Positions 40,788-51,301 of a stretch of 64,000 bases of DNA are shown piece after piece. Source of the stretch: Trichococcus palustris (GTDB lineage Bacteria; Bacillota; Bacilli; Lactobacillales; Aerococcaceae); NCBI RefSeq assembly GCF_900114465.1, contig NZ_FOTD01000008.1:1-64000 (forward strand), written 5' to 3'. The notes beneath the pieces were generated by a model. That model made no database searches. It had not been told where the DNA came from and was given only the letters and a program-made list of their open reading frames with translations. Position 1 is the first letter of the stretch. Every line of letters starts with the position of its first letter. Made by a program: the position numbers and the translations under genes.

Positions 40788-41684
40788 ATGACAATGAAGA
40801 AGAGCAATAGCGAAAAAGCACAATTGTTGGTGGAAGCACTGCCCTATGTCAATCGCTTTCGGGACAAAATCATCGTCATCAAATACGGCGGCAATGCCAT
40901 GATCAATGAAGAGCTCAAAGAGGCTGTGATGCAGGATATCTTGATGATGAAATCAGTGGGGATGCATCCGATATTGGTCCATGGCGGCGGTCCTGCCATC
41001 AATGACATGTTGAAAAAGCTGAACGTGAAGAGCCACTTTGAACAGGGGTTGCGGGTGACGGATCTGGAAACCATGGAAATCGTAGAGATGGTGTTGGCAG
41101 GGAAAGTGAACAAGGACATCGTCGGAACGCTGAATCAACTCGGCGGCAAGGGCATCGGTCTGTCAGGAAAAGACGGGAATTTGATCCGAGCACGCAAAAA
41201 ATATTTGGAAAAAGACGGCGAAATAATCGATATCGGGTATGTCGGAGAAGTCGAGAGCGTGAATAAGGAAATGCTGGATTCGCTTATCTACGGCGGCTAT
41301 ATTCCAGTCATCTCCTCCATCGGTATGGGAGCGGACGGCATGAGCTACAACATCAATGCCGACTACGTAGCGGGTGCTATCGCCAAAGCGATGCATGCGG
41401 ACAAATTCATGTTGTTGACCGACGTGGAAGGCATTTTCCGCGATTACCACGACAAGGATTCCCTGATATCGCGCATGACGTTGACGGAAGCCGAAGAATT
41501 GAAGGCCGCCGGCATCATCTCCGGCGGTATGGTCCCGAAAGTGGATTGTTGCCTGGATGCTTTAAAGGGCGGCGTAGCCAATGCGCACATCATTGATGGG
41601 CGGTTGAAACATTCAATTTTATTGGAAGTTTTTTTCGATGAAGGAATCGGCACGATGATCGAGCAGGGGAATAAGGAGGAATAG
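40788..41684 (+). CDS. argB: N-acetylglutamate kinase
   Basis: ArgB phosphorylates N-acetylglutamate, the usual control point of the pathway. The amino-acid-kinase fold shows IKYGGNAM, VHGGGPAI and SGKDGNLIRA. 298 residues, normal. It starts five bases after argJ and ends three bases before argD. No arginine-sensing N-terminal helix is obvious, but feedback inhibition cannot be judged here. Confidence 0.95.
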   Translation: MTMKKSNSEKAQLLVEALPYVNRFRDKIIVIKYGGNAMINEELKEAVMQDILMMKSVGMHPILVHGGGPAINDMLKKLNVKSHFEQGLRVTDLETMEIVEMVLAGKVNKDIVGTLNQLGGKGIGLSGKDGNLIRARKKYLEKDGEIIDIGYVGEVESVNKEMLDSLIYGGYIPVISSIGMGADGMSYNINADYVAGAIAKAMHADKFMLLTDVEGIFRDYHDKDSLISRMTLTEAEELKAAGIISGGMVPKVDCCLDALKGGVANAHIIDGRLKHSILLEVFFDEGIGTMIEQGNKEE

Positions 41685-41687
41685 ATA

Positions 41688-42878
41688 ATGACGAATCAAA
41701 CGATAAAAGAAAAAGGGCAAGCCTACTTGATGAACACCTTTAACCGCGGATCCATCTGCATGACGGAGGGGAACGGCAGCTATTTGACCGATGCGGACGG
41801 CAAAAAATATCTGGACTTTTTGGCGGGTATTGCGGTAAACGCGTTGGGACACAATCATCCGAAAGTAACGGCGGCGATAGCGGAGCAGGCAGCAAAATTG
41901 GTCCACTGTTCGAACATGTATTGGATCGAACCGCAAGTGCAATTGGCGGAACTGCTCGTCACGCGCTCGGCTTTGGACAAAGTCTTTTTCGGCAACAGCG
42001 GAGCGGAAGCAAACGAAGGGGCCATCAAGTTAGCGCGCAAATACGGCCGTGAAGTGCATGGGGAAGGCTGCTATGAAATCATCACCGCAACCAATTCGTT
42101 CCATGGGCGGACGGTGGCAACCTTGACCGCAACCGGCCAAAAACAGTTCCACAAGCATTTCGATCCATTCCTGAAAGGCTTCCACTATGTCCCTTTCAAT
42201 GATTTCCAGGCGTTGGTTGAACAGGTTTCAGAGAAGACCTGCGCCATTTTGCTGGAGCCGATCCAAGGGGAAGGCGGCGTTTATCCAGGCGATGCCGCTT
42301 ATCTGCAACAGGTGCGTGCGCTATGCGACGAGAAGGATATCCTGCTGATGTTTGATGAAGTTCAGACAGGGATGGGTCGCACCGGTACGCTCTTCGCCTA
42401 TGAAGCATACGGCGTAGAACCGGATGTCATGACGTTGGCGAAAGCTTTGGGAAATGGCGTACCGATTGGAGCTTTGATGGCAAAAGATTTTGTCGCTTCC
42501 CATTTCAACCCGGGCGACCACGGTTCCACTTTTGGCGGAAATCCATTGGTCTGTGCCGCGGCTGTGGCTACCATCCAAGCCATCGAAGAGGAAAACATCC
42601 TCGCAAACGTCAATGAAATGAGCGCCTATTTCCAAGGCAAGCTATTGGCGATGCAAGAGAAATATTCGTTTATCACGGAAGTACGCGGAAAAGGCTTGTT
42701 GCTTGGGATGGAGTTGACCATGAAGGGCAGCGATATCGTTGCGAAATGCATGGAAAAAGGGGTCATCATCAATTGCACACATGACACCGTTCTTCGTTTC
42801 TTGCCTCCGTTGAATGTAACCACTGCAGAAATAGACCAAGCCGTTGCGGTTTTGGATGAAGTATTAGGGACGCTTTAA
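41688..42878 (+). CDS. argD: Acetylornithine aminotransferase
   Basis: This PLP enzyme makes N-acetylornithine from the semialdehyde. Class-III aminotransferase features include FFGNSGAEANEGAIKLAR, LLMFDEVQTGMGRTG and the PLP lysine in TLAKALGNGVPIGA. 396 residues. RBS AAGGAGG lies before the ATG. It precedes carB in the operon. Confidence 0.94.
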   Translation: MTNQTIKEKGQAYLMNTFNRGSICMTEGNGSYLTDADGKKYLDFLAGIAVNALGHNHPKVTAAIAEQAAKLVHCSNMYWIEPQVQLAELLVTRSALDKVFFGNSGAEANEGAIKLARKYGREVHGEGCYEIITATNSFHGRTVATLTATGQKQFHKHFDPFLKGFHYVPFNDFQALVEQVSEKTCAILLEPIQGEGGVYPGDAAYLQQVRALCDEKDILLMFDEVQTGMGRTGTLFAYEAYGVEPDVMTLAKALGNGVPIGALMAKDFVASHFNPGDHGSTFGGNPLVCAAAVATIQAIEEENILANVNEMSAYFQGKLLAMQEKYSFITEVRGKGLLLGMELTMKGSDIVAKCMEKGVIINCTHDTVLRFLPPLNVTTAEIDQAVAVLDEVLGTL

Positions 42879-42899
42879 AATAATAAGGGGAGGTAAATC

Positions 42900-45800
42900 A
42901 TGCCGAAACGTACAGACATTCATACAATTTTAGTGATAGGCTCCGGGCCCATCATCATCGGGCAAGCCGCAGAATTCGACTATGCGGGTACGCAAGCATG
43001 CCTAGCCTTGAGAGAAGAAGGCTACAGGGTCATTTTGGTCAATTCCAATCCGGCCACAATCATGACGGATACGGAAATTGCGGATAGTGTATACATGGAA
43101 CCCCTCACAGTGGAGTTCATAACCAATATCATCCGCAAAGAACGTCCGGATGCCCTGTTGCCGACATTGGGCGGCCAGACGGGGCTGAACATGGCGGTCG
43201 AATTGGACGAGGCTGGTGTTCTGGAAGAATACAACGTCGAATTGCTGGGCACGAAACTGACATCCATCCAACAAGCGGAAGACCGGGATCTGTTCAGACA
43301 ATTGATGGCTGAACTGAACCAACCGGTTCCGGAAAGCGACATCATCCACACTGTTGCAGAAGCACTGAAATTCGCAAAAGAAATCGGCTACCCGCTGATC
43401 GTTCGTCCGGCGTTTACGATGGGCGGCACCGGCGGCGGCATCTGCCACGATGAAGAAGAGTTGCGTGAAACTGTCGCGAACGGCTTGCGTTACTCGCCTG
43501 TAACCCAATGTCTGCTGGAAAAATCGATTGCCGGCTTCAAGGAAATCGAATACGAAGTGATGCGCGACAGTAACGACAATGCCATCGTGGTCTGTAACAT
43601 GGAAAACATCGACCCGGTCGGCGTGCATACCGGCGACTCCGTCGTGGTGGCGCCTTCCCAGACCTTGTCCGACAAAGAATACCAGCTGTTGCGTGATGTA
43701 TCCCTGCAGATCATCCGCGCCTTGAAAATCGAAGGCGGCTGTAATGTGCAGCTGGCGCTGGATCCGTATTCCTTCGACTACTACATCATCGAGGTCAACC
43801 CGCGCGTCAGCCGTTCCTCGGCTTTGGCAAGTAAAGCGACCGGGTACCCGATCGCGAAAATGGCGGCAAAAATCGCTGTCGGCTTGACGCTGGACGAAAT
43901 GAAGAACCCGGTTACCGGCACTTCCTATGCGGCCTTCGAGCCCGCCTTGGACTACATCGTGACGAAAATTCCGCGTTTCCCGTTCGATAAATTCGAAAAA
44001 GGCGACCGCAGCCTAGGAACACAGATGAAAGCAACCGGCGAAGTGATGGCAATCGGCCGGACCTTCGAAGAATCCATGTTGAAAGCGATCCGTTCTTTGG
44101 AATACGGCGTGAACCATCTGGCTTTGCCGAAAGAAAGAAGCAAAACGGTGACGCTGGAGGAAATCGAACAGAACATCCGCGTTGCCTGCGATGAACGCCT
44201 CTTCTATCTTGGCGAAGCGCTGCGTCAGGGCGTGACCCCGGAAACGATCCACGAGTGGAGCGAAATCGACTATTTCTTCCTATATAAATTTAAACATATT
44301 CTGGAATTGGAGCAGCTTTTGAAAGCAAACGCCCAAAACCTGGAAGTATTGCGCGAGGCCAAGAAATATGGATTCAGCGACGAAGTCATCGCCGAGTATT
44401 GGGGCGTGGCTTCAGAAGAGATCTACGCTTTGCGGAAAGCGAACGGCATCGTGCCGGTCTACAAAATGGTGGACACGTGTGCGGGCGAATTCGAATCTTC
44501 GACGCCGTACTTCTACAGCACCTACGAAATGGAACAGGAATCCTTCGCAAGCGACCGCGAAAAAGTGATCGTTCTGGGTTCCGGTCCGATCCGTATCGGA
44601 CAAGGGGTGGAGTTCGACTATGCGACTGTCCATGCCGTGTGGGCGATCCAGGAAGCCGGCTACGAAGCCATCATCATCAATAACAACCCGGAAACCGTTT
44701 CGACCGACTTCTCCATTTCCGATAAACTGTACTTTGAGCCATTGACCGAAGAGGATGTCATGGCCATCATCGACTTGGAACAGCCGCTGGGTGTCGTCGT
44801 GCAATTCGGCGGACAGACCGCCATCAACCTGGCCGATAAATTGGTGAAGTACGGCGTGAAAATCCTGGGTACCAGCCTGGAAGATCTGGACCGCGCGGAA
44901 GACCGGAAATTGTTCGAACAATTGTTGCGCGACTTGGGCATTCCGCAGGCGCCCGGCAAAACAGCCGTAAACGTGGAAGAAGCCGTGGCGAACGCCAATG
45001 AAATCGGCTATCCGGTCTTGGTCCGTCCTTCCTATGTGTTGGGCGGCCGGGCGATGCAGATCGTCTACAACCAAGCAGACCTTGAAAAATATATGCGCGA
45101 AGCAGTAGTGGCAAGCCCGGAACGTCCCGTCCTGGTCGACCATTATCTGATCGGGGAAGAGCTGGAAGTGGATGCCATCTGTGACGGCGAAACGGTCCTG
45201 ATCCCCGGCATCATGGAACACATCGAACGGGCGGGCGTCCATTCCGGCGACTCCATCGCCGTCTATCCGCCGCAAAACCTGTCGCCGGAATTGATCAAAA
45301 CGATCGAGGATTACACCATCCGGGTGGCCAAAGGGCTCAACACCATCGGTTTGGTGAACATCCAATTCGTCATCAGTGAAGGCGTAGTGTACATCATCGA
45401 GGTGAACCCGCGCGCCAGCCGGACGATTCCGTTCCTGAGCAAAGTGACCGGCATCCCGATGGCAAACTTGGCGATGCAAGGCATCCTGGGCATCAAATTG
45501 AAGGATTCAGGCTACAAAACGGGCTTGGTAGCACCGAAAGATGGCGTCTACGTGAAGATGCCGGTCTTCAGCTTCAATAAGCTGAAGGACGTGGACACTG
45601 TGTTGGGACCTGAAATGAAATCGACCGGTGAAATCATCGGGAAGGATGTCAGCCTGCCGAAGGCTCTTTACAAAGCGTTCCGTGCGACCAATATGCGCAT
45701 CCCGGAATATGGGACGGTTTTATTGACGATCGCGGATAAGGACAAGCAGGAAGTCCTTCCTTTAGCGAAACGTCTGATCGCTGTCGGCTATCATCTGGTT

Positions 45801-46091
45801 GCGACCAAAGGGACCGGGGAATACCTGCAGGATAGAGGTTTGCCTGTAACGATCCTTCAAAACGGAGTTGCGGAACGGAAAAACACCCTGGAATCCATCC
45901 GTGACGGGAAAATCGATTTGGTCATCAACATGATGACGGCAGGCAAGACGAATGAGACAGAGGGGTATTTGATCCGACGGGAAGCGGCGGACAATAACAT
46001 TCCTTGCTTGACTTCCCTCGATACGGCGGAGGCTTTGTTGCAGGCGATGGAGATGATGCATTTCCAATTGCTTGCGGTCGGATACGAGTAG
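42900..46091 (+). CDS. carB: Carbamoyl-phosphate synthase, large subunit
   Basis: CarB makes carbamoyl phosphate from bicarbonate, ATP and ammonia that the small subunit CarA releases from glutamine. The 1063-residue protein has the two homologous ATP-grasp halves (beginning near [17 protein letters not shown] and [17 protein letters not shown]) and a C-terminal allosteric MGS-like domain. It is the last gene of the arg operon and no carA is present anywhere in the window, so the partner must be encoded elsewhere. Position argues for arginine rather than pyrimidine supply. Confidence 0.95.
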   Translation: MPKRTDIHTILVIGSGPIIIGQAAEFDYAGTQACLALREEGYRVILVNSNPATIMTDTEIADSVYMEPLTVEFITNIIRKERPDALLPTLGGQTGLNMAVELDEAGVLEEYNVELLGTKLTSIQQAEDRDLFRQLMAELNQPVPESDIIHTVAEALKFAKEIGYPLIVRPAFTMGGTGGGICHDEEELRETVANGLRYSPVTQCLLEKSIAGFKEIEYEVMRDSNDNAIVVCNMENIDPVGVHTGDSVVVAPSQTLSDKEYQLLRDVSLQIIRALKIEGGCNVQLALDPYSFDYYIIEVNPRVSRSSALASKATGYPIAKMAAKIAVGLTLDEMKNPVTGTSYAAFEPALDYIVTKIPRFPFDKFEKGDRSLGTQMKATGEVMAIGRTFEESMLKAIRSLEYGVNHLALPKERSKTVTLEEIEQNIRVACDERLFYLGEALRQGVTPETIHEWSEIDYFFLYKFKHILELEQLLKANAQNLEVLREAKKYGFSDEVIAEYWGVASEEIYALRKANGIVPVYKMVDTCAGEFESSTPYFYSTYEMEQESFASDREKVIVLGSGPIRIGQGVEFDYATVHAVWAIQEAGYEAIIINNNPETVSTDFSISDKLYFEPLTEEDVMAIIDLEQPLGVVVQFGGQTAINLADKLVKYGVKILGTSLEDLDRAEDRKLFEQLLRDLGIPQAPGKTAVNVEEAVANANEIGYPVLVRPSYVLGGRAMQIVYNQADLEKYMREAVVASPERPVLVDHYLIGEELEVDAICDGETVLIPGIMEHIERAGVHSGDSIAVYPPQNLSPELIKTIEDYTIRVAKGLNTIGLVNIQFVISEGVVYIIEVNPRASRTIPFLSKVTGIPMANLAMQGILGIKLKDSGYKTGLVAPKDGVYVKMPVFSFNKLKDVDTVLGPEMKSTGEIIGKDVSLPKALYKAFRATNMRIPEYGTVLLTIADKDKQEVLPLAKRLIAVGYHLVATKGTGEYLQDRGLPVTILQNGVAERKNTLESIRDGKIDLVINMMTAGKTNETEGYLIRREAADNNIPCLTSLDTAEALLQAMEMMHFQLLAVGYE

Positions 46092-46124
46092 TGAAAGCAA
46101 AGGATTGATTTTAGGAATAAAAAA

Positions 46125-46256
46125 GAGAGCGTGACAGAAAGCGTTTAGACCCGAATCACTGGAGCGAATAAGCGGAGGATGGTCGCGGACCAATTGAGCA
46201 TTATTCGTGAAGTGACGTCGGGTCTACTTTTTGGAACACGTTTACGATTAATTGTT
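46125..46256 (-). repeat. Dispersed intergenic palindromic repeat, copy 3
   Basis: Reverse-oriented full copy; its complement begins ACAATTAATCGTAAACGTG and matches copies 1 and 2 through TCGGGTCTAAACGC. It lies between the convergent carB and FAH-family genes. Confidence 0.88.
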
Positions 46257-46267
46257 AGGAAATGATG

Positions 46268-46302
46268 AAGGGGGTCGGATTTTTGTCCGAACCCCTTTAT
46301 TT
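46268..46302. terminator. Bidirectional terminator between carB and FAH-family gene
   Basis: AGGGGGTCGGA pairs with TCCGAACCCCT around TTTTTG, with A/T-rich flanks on both sides. Confidence 0.75.
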
Positions 46303-46306
46303 GCTA

Positions 46307-47185
46307 TTATTTGAATGTGTTGATCAATGTACCCAAGCCTTCGATCGTTATTTCCGTCGTATCGCCGGCCTTCAACCAAACCTGATCTTCTTTTGGGTGG
46401 CCCAGGATGACGCCATCCGGTGTGCCAGTGAAGATGATATCGCCGGCCTCCAGGGTGAAGTGCTTGGAGACATAGGAAATGATGGTGGGGATATCAAAGA
46501 TAAAATGTTTGGTGTTGCTGTTTTGACGCACTTCACCGTTCAACTTCAAGGAGATGTCCAGATTACTTGGATCCACTTCATCGGCAGTTGTGAAGATGGG
46601 ACCGATCGGCGCAAATTTGTCCGCGGTTTTCCCCAGTAGCCATTGGCTGGAAAGGTGTTGCCAATCGCGGGCGGAGACATCATTTCCGACCGTATAGCCT
46701 GCTACATACTTTAGAGCGTCTGCGGGTTCCGCTTGGGAAACGGTGGCGCCGATGACGACAACAAGCTCCGCTTCGTAATCCACCTTGGATGCGTTGGGCG
46801 GAATAGGGATCGGTTCCTTATGCGCAGCCAATGCATTCTTGAATTTACTGAAAATAACCGGTTCTTTGGGGATTTCCGATTTTGTTTCGGCTACATGGGC
46901 TTTGTAGTTCTTGCCGACACAAATAATTTTTCCGGGATGGGATAGGACAGGCAGGAAAGTAATATCTTCCGGCGAAACGTAGAAGGATGCATCCGTCCGT
47001 TCATCGGCTTGTTCCAAGATGGCCGACACTTGTGCCAGCTTCTCTTTGTCCTTCACCAGTTCGTCTATATAGGCAGGGCAAGGCAGTGATAAAGCTTTTG
47101 CGGTCTTTGCCAAGTCCAGGATACCACGATCTGTTTTAACGCCGATACGGCTATTTCCGTCTTCTGAAAAGTGAATCAATTGCAT
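46307..47185 (-). CDS. Fumarylacetoacetate hydrolase (FAH) family protein
   Basis: This 292-residue enzyme has the FAH fold: KIICVGKNYKAH, then SKVDYEAELVVVIG with the metal-binding glutamates, and NDVSARDWQ. The last part (FTGTPDGVILG) is also conserved. Members hydrolyse or decarboxylate 2-oxo-acid-type substrates, for example oxaloacetate or acylpyruvates; the substrate cannot be named here. The RBS AAGGGGG precedes the ATG. It is a single-gene unit. Confidence 0.85.
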   Translation of the reverse strand: MQLIHFSEDGNSRIGVKTDRGILDLAKTAKALSLPCPAYIDELVKDKEKLAQVSAILEQADERTDASFYVSPEDITFLPVLSHPGKIICVGKNYKAHVAETKSEIPKEPVIFSKFKNALAAHKEPIPIPPNASKVDYEAELVVVIGATVSQAEPADALKYVAGYTVGNDVSARDWQHLSSQWLLGKTADKFAPIGPIFTTADEVDPSNLDISLKLNGEVRQNSNTKHFIFDIPTIISYVSKHFTLEAGDIIFTGTPDGVILGHPKEDQVWLKAGDTTEITIEGLGTLINTFK

Positions 47186-47470
47186 GAGAAAACCCCCTTG
47201 TTTTTTATGAATGTCTTATGTCCAGTGTAACAATTATTCAAAAAAAACGATAGATTAAATGCTTCACATGCAGAATTTTCGGTTCTACGGAAATTCAGAC
47301 CGCATTTTTTTAAAGTCAGCGTTTGCATTTTATAAATTTCACAAAAAGTAGTAGTCATTCTTTTTTTATATGATAGAATAGGAAACATAAATTTCTAATA
47401 TGATTTTCATACTTAAAAAAGATGGTATAATTGACACGATAAAAATACTAGAGAAGCAGGGGCGAAAAAG

Positions 47471-47740
47471 ATGAGAGCAATCATGACCGTAACAGGTAAA
47501 GACCACACTGGAATTGTAGCGAGTGTATCCGCAGAACTGGCTCGTTTAGGAGTAAATATTTTGGACATCTCCCAAACAATCATGGATGAATATTTCACCA
47601 TGATCCTGATGGTTGAGTTAAATGAAGAAAAAAACTCTGTCAAAGAAGTAAAAACGGCAATGAAGAAAGTGGAAGAAGAACAAGGATTAGTGATTCGTCT
47701 GCAAGCGGAAGATACTTTCCATGCAATGCATCGCATCTAG
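47471..47740 (+). CDS. ACT-domain protein (UPF0237 type)
   Basis: An 89-residue stand-alone ACT domain begins MRAIMTVTGKDHTGIVASVS. ACT domains bind small ligands, often amino acids. It lies 14 bases before the PFL-family gene and the two are found together in many Firmicutes and archaea, suggesting that it senses a ligand for that enzyme-like partner. A promoter TTTTCA (47404-47409), 16 bases, TATAAT (47426-47431) precedes it. Confidence 0.88.
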   Translation: MRAIMTVTGKDHTGIVASVSAELARLGVNILDISQTIMDEYFTMILMVELNEEKNSVKEVKTAMKKVEEEQGLVIRLQAEDTFHAMHRI

Positions 47741-47754
47741 GAGGGGGCATTTGA

Positions 47755-49113
47755 ATGTTAAGAACAGATAATATTTTAGATACCATTCGAATGTTCGAAG
47801 AGGACAATTTGGATATCCGTACCATCACAATGGGTATTTCTTTGTTGGACTGCATCGATAGCGATGGTGCGAAGGCGCGTGAACGAATCTACAACAAAAT
47901 CACGACCAAAGCGAAAAATTTGGTGAAAGTTGCGCAGGAAATCGAAGACACTTACGGTGTTCCGATTACCAACAAACGTATTTCCGTGACGCCGATTGCA
48001 TTGATTGCAGGCGCAAGCGATGATACAGACTACGTGGAATATGCCAAGACATTGGATGCAGCCGCAAAAGAAGTCGGCGTCGACTTCATCGGCGGATTCT
48101 CTGCATTGGTCGAAAAGGGCTACAACAAGGGCGATAAAATCCTGATCGAATCCATTCCGGAAGCTTTGGCAGTGACGGAAAAAGTCTGCAGTTCCGTCAA
48201 TATCGGCTCCACAAAAGCCGGCATCAATATGGACGCTGTGAAATTGATGGGTGAAATCGTGCTTGCAACGGCTGAAAAAACAGCTGAACAACATGGATTC
48301 GGTTGTGCGAAATTAGTAGTATTCGCAAACTCAGTAGGCGATAATCCATTTATGGCAGGCGCTTATCATGGGGTGGAAGAAGCTGATTGTGAAATCCACG
48401 TCGGTATTTCAGGCCCTGGTGTCGTCAAACGTGCTTTGGAAAAAGTGAAAGGCGAACCGATGGATATCGTTGCCGATACAATCAAGAAAGCCGCCTTCCA
48501 GATTACCCGCATGGGTCAATTGGTCGGGAACATCGCTTCCCAAAAATTGGGCGTGCCATTCGGCATCGTCGACTTGGCTTTGGCTCCGACACCTGCAATC
48601 GGTGACTCGGTAGGTGAAATCCTTGAAGAATTCGGTTTGGGTGTGGTCGGTACGCACGGAACAGTCGCTGCTTTGGCCGTTTTGAATGATGCAGTCAAAA
48701 AAGGTGGCGTAATGGCATGTAGCCATGTCGGCGGACTTTCGGGTTCGTTCATTCCTGTATCGGAAGACCACCGTATGATTGATGCTGCGGCAGCAAACCA
48801 AATCAGTCTGGACATGTTATTGGCGATGACTGCCATCTGTTCTGTAGGGTTGGACATGATCGCCATCCCTGGTGATACTCCTGCAACGACAATCGCTGCC
48901 ATGATCGCTGACGAAGCTGCAATCGGGGTTCAAAACCACAAAACAACTGCGGTGCGCGTGATTCCAGCAATCGGCTGTGAAGTAGGCGACTTCGTTGAAT
49001 TTGGTGGATTACTGGGACGCGCTCCTGTAATGCCGGTCCACAAGGAAAGCTCTGCTGACTTCATCAATCGTGGCGGACGCAGTCCGGCACCGATCCATTC
49101 ATTCAAAAACTAA
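47755..49113 (+). CDS. PFL-family protein (UPF0210/DUF711)
   Basis: This 452-residue protein belongs to the UPF0210 family, distantly similar to the glycyl-radical (pyruvate formate-lyase-like) fold but without known activity. Conserved text includes [34 protein letters not shown] and [12 protein letters not shown]-like segments. The typical glycyl-radical loop is not evident. RBS GGAGGGGG lies before the ATG. It forms an operon with the ACT-domain gene and ends at a strong terminator. Confidence 0.88.
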   Translation: MLRTDNILDTIRMFEEDNLDIRTITMGISLLDCIDSDGAKARERIYNKITTKAKNLVKVAQEIEDTYGVPITNKRISVTPIALIAGASDDTDYVEYAKTLDAAAKEVGVDFIGGFSALVEKGYNKGDKILIESIPEALAVTEKVCSSVNIGSTKAGINMDAVKLMGEIVLATAEKTAEQHGFGCAKLVVFANSVGDNPFMAGAYHGVEEADCEIHVGISGPGVVKRALEKVKGEPMDIVADTIKKAAFQITRMGQLVGNIASQKLGVPFGIVDLALAPTPAIGDSVGEILEEFGLGVVGTHGTVAALAVLNDAVKKGGVMACSHVGGLSGSFIPVSEDHRMIDAAAANQISLDMLLAMTAICSVGLDMIAIPGDTPATTIAAMIADEAAIGVQNHKTTAVRVIPAIGCEVGDFVEFGGLLGRAPVMPVHKESSADFINRGGRSPAPIHSFKN

Positions 49114-49120
49114 TCATAAT

Positions 49121-49161
49121 AAAAGAGAGGCTGGGACAATAATGTCCTAGCCTCTCTTTTA
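49121..49161 (+). terminator. Terminator after the PFL-family gene
   Basis: AAAAGAGAGGCTGGGAC pairs with GTCCTAGCCTCTCTTTT (one G-T pair) around AATAAT. A and T tracts on both sides allow action in either direction. Confidence 0.9.
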
Positions 49162-49168
49162 TTGCCTG

Positions 49169-49245
49169 ACAATTAATCGTAACCGTATTCCAAAAACAGA
49201 CGCTCGAGTGATTCGGTTCTGAACGCTTTTTGTCTCACTCTCTTT
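49169..49245 (+). repeat. Dispersed intergenic palindromic repeat, copy 4 (shortened)
   Basis: ACAATTAATCGTAACCGTA and the end GGTTCTGAACGCTTTTTGTC match the other copies, but about 50 central bases are missing. It lies between convergent genes. Confidence 0.8.
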
Positions 49246-49274
49246 GTTTCTCGAAATGATTACTACGAGAATCT

Positions 49275-49856
49275 TTAGTCGGTCAATAAAACTCCTTGGA
49301 CCAATCCTGTCATTGCCAGTCGGAACGCTTTTTTGTAGTTTTTTCGTTCTTCAAGAACTTGAAGGAGCGGTAAATAGGTTAGGTAGATGCAATTTGCCAC
49401 TTGTGTGAGTTCCTCATCTGACCGGCTGCTGCATTCCGGAATGCGTTCCATCAATTTTTTGAACATAAAAATGAAGCTATCCTTGATTACGGAGAGATTT
49501 GGGTAGTCTTCTGGACTTACTTGATAGAGTATCATGGCGTGATAATCCTCTTGTTCCCACAGTTCCAGGCAATAGTCCCATATGTGATCGAGAGTGAGTG
49601 CTTGTTCCTGATCAAAGCGGTTAAGGTAGGCTCTTGCATGATTACAGAGGGGTGTGAACAATTCATTGATGAGCGCTTCTTTATTCTCAAAATGATTGTA
49701 TACCGTTTTTCGTGCAACATCCGCCTGCGATGAGATTTCCTCCAGACTGACACTAAGCGATCCTTTTGCACAGATGAGTTCAGCCGCAACGGCGAGGATA
49801 TCATGGTGGGTCTTATCGCGTCTTTTCATTGTCCGTGATTTTGCAGGATTTTCCAT
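49275..49856 (-). CDS. TetR-family transcriptional regulator
   Basis: The N-terminal TetR DNA-binding domain (about 15-60) contains ILAVAAELICAKGS and a helix-turn-helix reading SLEEISSQADVARKTVYNHF. The C-terminal ligand domain is not assignable. About 193 residues from the ATG at 49856, which follows AAAGGTGAT; a GTG nine bases upstream overlaps that RBS. It is divergent from the adjacent MFS gene, with a palindrome between, so it probably represses that transporter and itself. Confidence 0.87.
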   Translation of the reverse strand: MENPAKSRTMKRRDKTHHDILAVAAELICAKGSLSVSLEEISSQADVARKTVYNHFENKEALINELFTPLCNHARAYLNRFDQEQALTLDHIWDYCLELWEQEDYHAMILYQVSPEDYPNLSVIKDSFIFMFKKLMERIPECSSRSDEELTQVANCIYLTYLPLLQVLEERKNYKKAFRLAMTGLVQGVLLTD

Positions 49857-49947
49857 CACAATCACCTTTCGTTATACTTGATTTTATTTCTTTATTAGTT
49901 TACAATAAAAAATAACAAAAAGAAAGTACACATAACTGTGTAATGTT

Positions 49948-49961
49948 ACACGAATTCGTGT
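49948..49961. promoter_or_regulatory. Candidate TetR operator
   Basis: ACACGAATTCGTGT is a perfect 14-bp palindrome, extending to 18 bp with one mismatched pair. It lies between the divergent tetR and MFS genes, 15 bases before the MFS start codon. Confidence 0.6.
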
Positions 49962-49975
49962 TAGGAGCTGTTTTT

Positions 49976-51232
49976 ATGAAAAATGATAAAGTGAAGCCCA
50001 TACTGCCCATATTTTTTACTGTTTTTATTGATCTTTTAGGTCTGGGCATCATCATCCCGATTTTACCGGCGGTCATTCTCAACCCTATGGCGGGCTTACT
50101 GCCGATAGACTACGACTTTTCGCTGCGAACCATCATCTACGGCTTTTTGATTGCTTCTTATCCGCTCATGCAGTTTTTTGGCGCGCCGATGCTGGGTGCT
50201 TTCGCTGACCGTATGGGGCGCAGAAAAATTCTCCTCGCTTCCTTGTTAGGGACGTTAGGGGGTTATCTGTTGATTGCAATCGGGATTCTGACGCAAAACA
50301 TCTGGCTATTGTTCATCGGCCGTGCAATCGATGGCTTCACGGGCGGAAATATTTCGATTGCTCAGTCTGCCATTGCCGATATCAGCGATGACTCCAACAG
50401 AGCCAAAAACTTTGGCTTGATCGGTATGGCTTTTGGCTTGGGCTTTGTCATCGGACCCTACCTAGGCGGGAAATTATCTGACCCATCCATTTTGAGTTGG
50501 TTCGATTTTGCAACACCCTTTTGGTTTGCCGCAGTGTTGACCGCAATCAATATCCTGATGGTCCTTAAACGGTTCCCTGAGACATTGAAAAATAAAAAAA
50601 CCGGACGCATTGATCCGCTGGCAGGAATCAAGAACATCCGCAAAGCTTTTGAAATCAAAAAAATGCGAACCATATTCGCAGTCATCTTTTTGCTGACTGT
50701 TGGCTTCAATTTTTTCACGCAGTTTTTCCAAGTCTTTCTGGTAGGGAAATTCCAGTTCAATCAATCTCAAATCGGCGATTTATTCGCCTACATGGGTATT
50801 TGGATTGCAGTGGCACAGGGCGCCTTTTTACGGCCGCTGTCAAAAAGATTTTCACCGATGAAAATCCTGTCGGTTTCAAGTATCCTGTTGGCGGCTACCT
50901 TTCCCTTCCTGCTGCTTCCTGATCAAGCCGGCTGGATTTACGTAATCATCCCCTTCATTGCGATTTTCCAGGGATTGACGCAACCGAACAGCACGGCGAT
51001 TGTATCCAGTATGTCCGACCGTTCCTCGCAAGGCGAAATTCTCGGCATCAATCAGTCCATCGTCAGTCTGGCGCAGGCGCTTCCTCCCATTTTGGCGGCC
51101 TTTTTAACCACCATCAACATGAATCTTCCGACCTTGTTTGCAGCCGGTTCGACGTTGGCTGCATGGCTCGTTTTTGTTTTCGTATTTAAGGGTCCAAATG
51201 TTGTTTCGGAGACGGCACAGCAGGGCGAATAG
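49976..51232 (+). CDS. MFS transporter, multidrug/tetracycline-efflux-like
   Basis: A 12-TM major-facilitator protein of about 418 residues. The loop 2-3 motif GAFADRMGRRKIL and an early FIDLLGLGIIIPILP segment are typical of the TetA/Bmr (DHA1) drug:H+ antiporters. The start is ATG at 49976, eight bases after AGGAG. Its neighbour is a divergent TetR regulator, the classic arrangement for drug-inducible efflux. The substrate is unknown. Confidence 0.87.
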   Translation: MKNDKVKPILPIFFTVFIDLLGLGIIIPILPAVILNPMAGLLPIDYDFSLRTIIYGFLIASYPLMQFFGAPMLGAFADRMGRRKILLASLLGTLGGYLLIAIGILTQNIWLLFIGRAIDGFTGGNISIAQSAIADISDDSNRAKNFGLIGMAFGLGFVIGPYLGGKLSDPSILSWFDFATPFWFAAVLTAINILMVLKRFPETLKNKKTGRIDPLAGIKNIRKAFEIKKMRTIFAVIFLLTVGFNFFTQFFQVFLVGKFQFNQSQIGDLFAYMGIWIAVAQGAFLRPLSKRFSPMKILSVSSILLAATFPFLLLPDQAGWIYVIIPFIAIFQGLTQPNSTAIVSSMSDRSSQGEILGINQSIVSLAQALPPILAAFLTTINMNLPTLFAAGSTLAAWLVFVFVFKGPNVVSETAQQGE

Positions 51233-51248
51233 AGACTTGCATAGATAG

Positions 51249-51300
51249 GAAAAATACCCCGGTTTACCAGAAGGAAATTCTGATAAACCGGGGTATTTTC
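51249..51300. terminator. Bidirectional terminator between MFS and permease genes
   Basis: GAAAATACCCCGGTTTA pairs with TAAACCGGGGTATTTTC, with inner CAGAA/TTCTG. It separates two convergent genes. Confidence 0.9.
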
Positions 51301-51301
51301 A

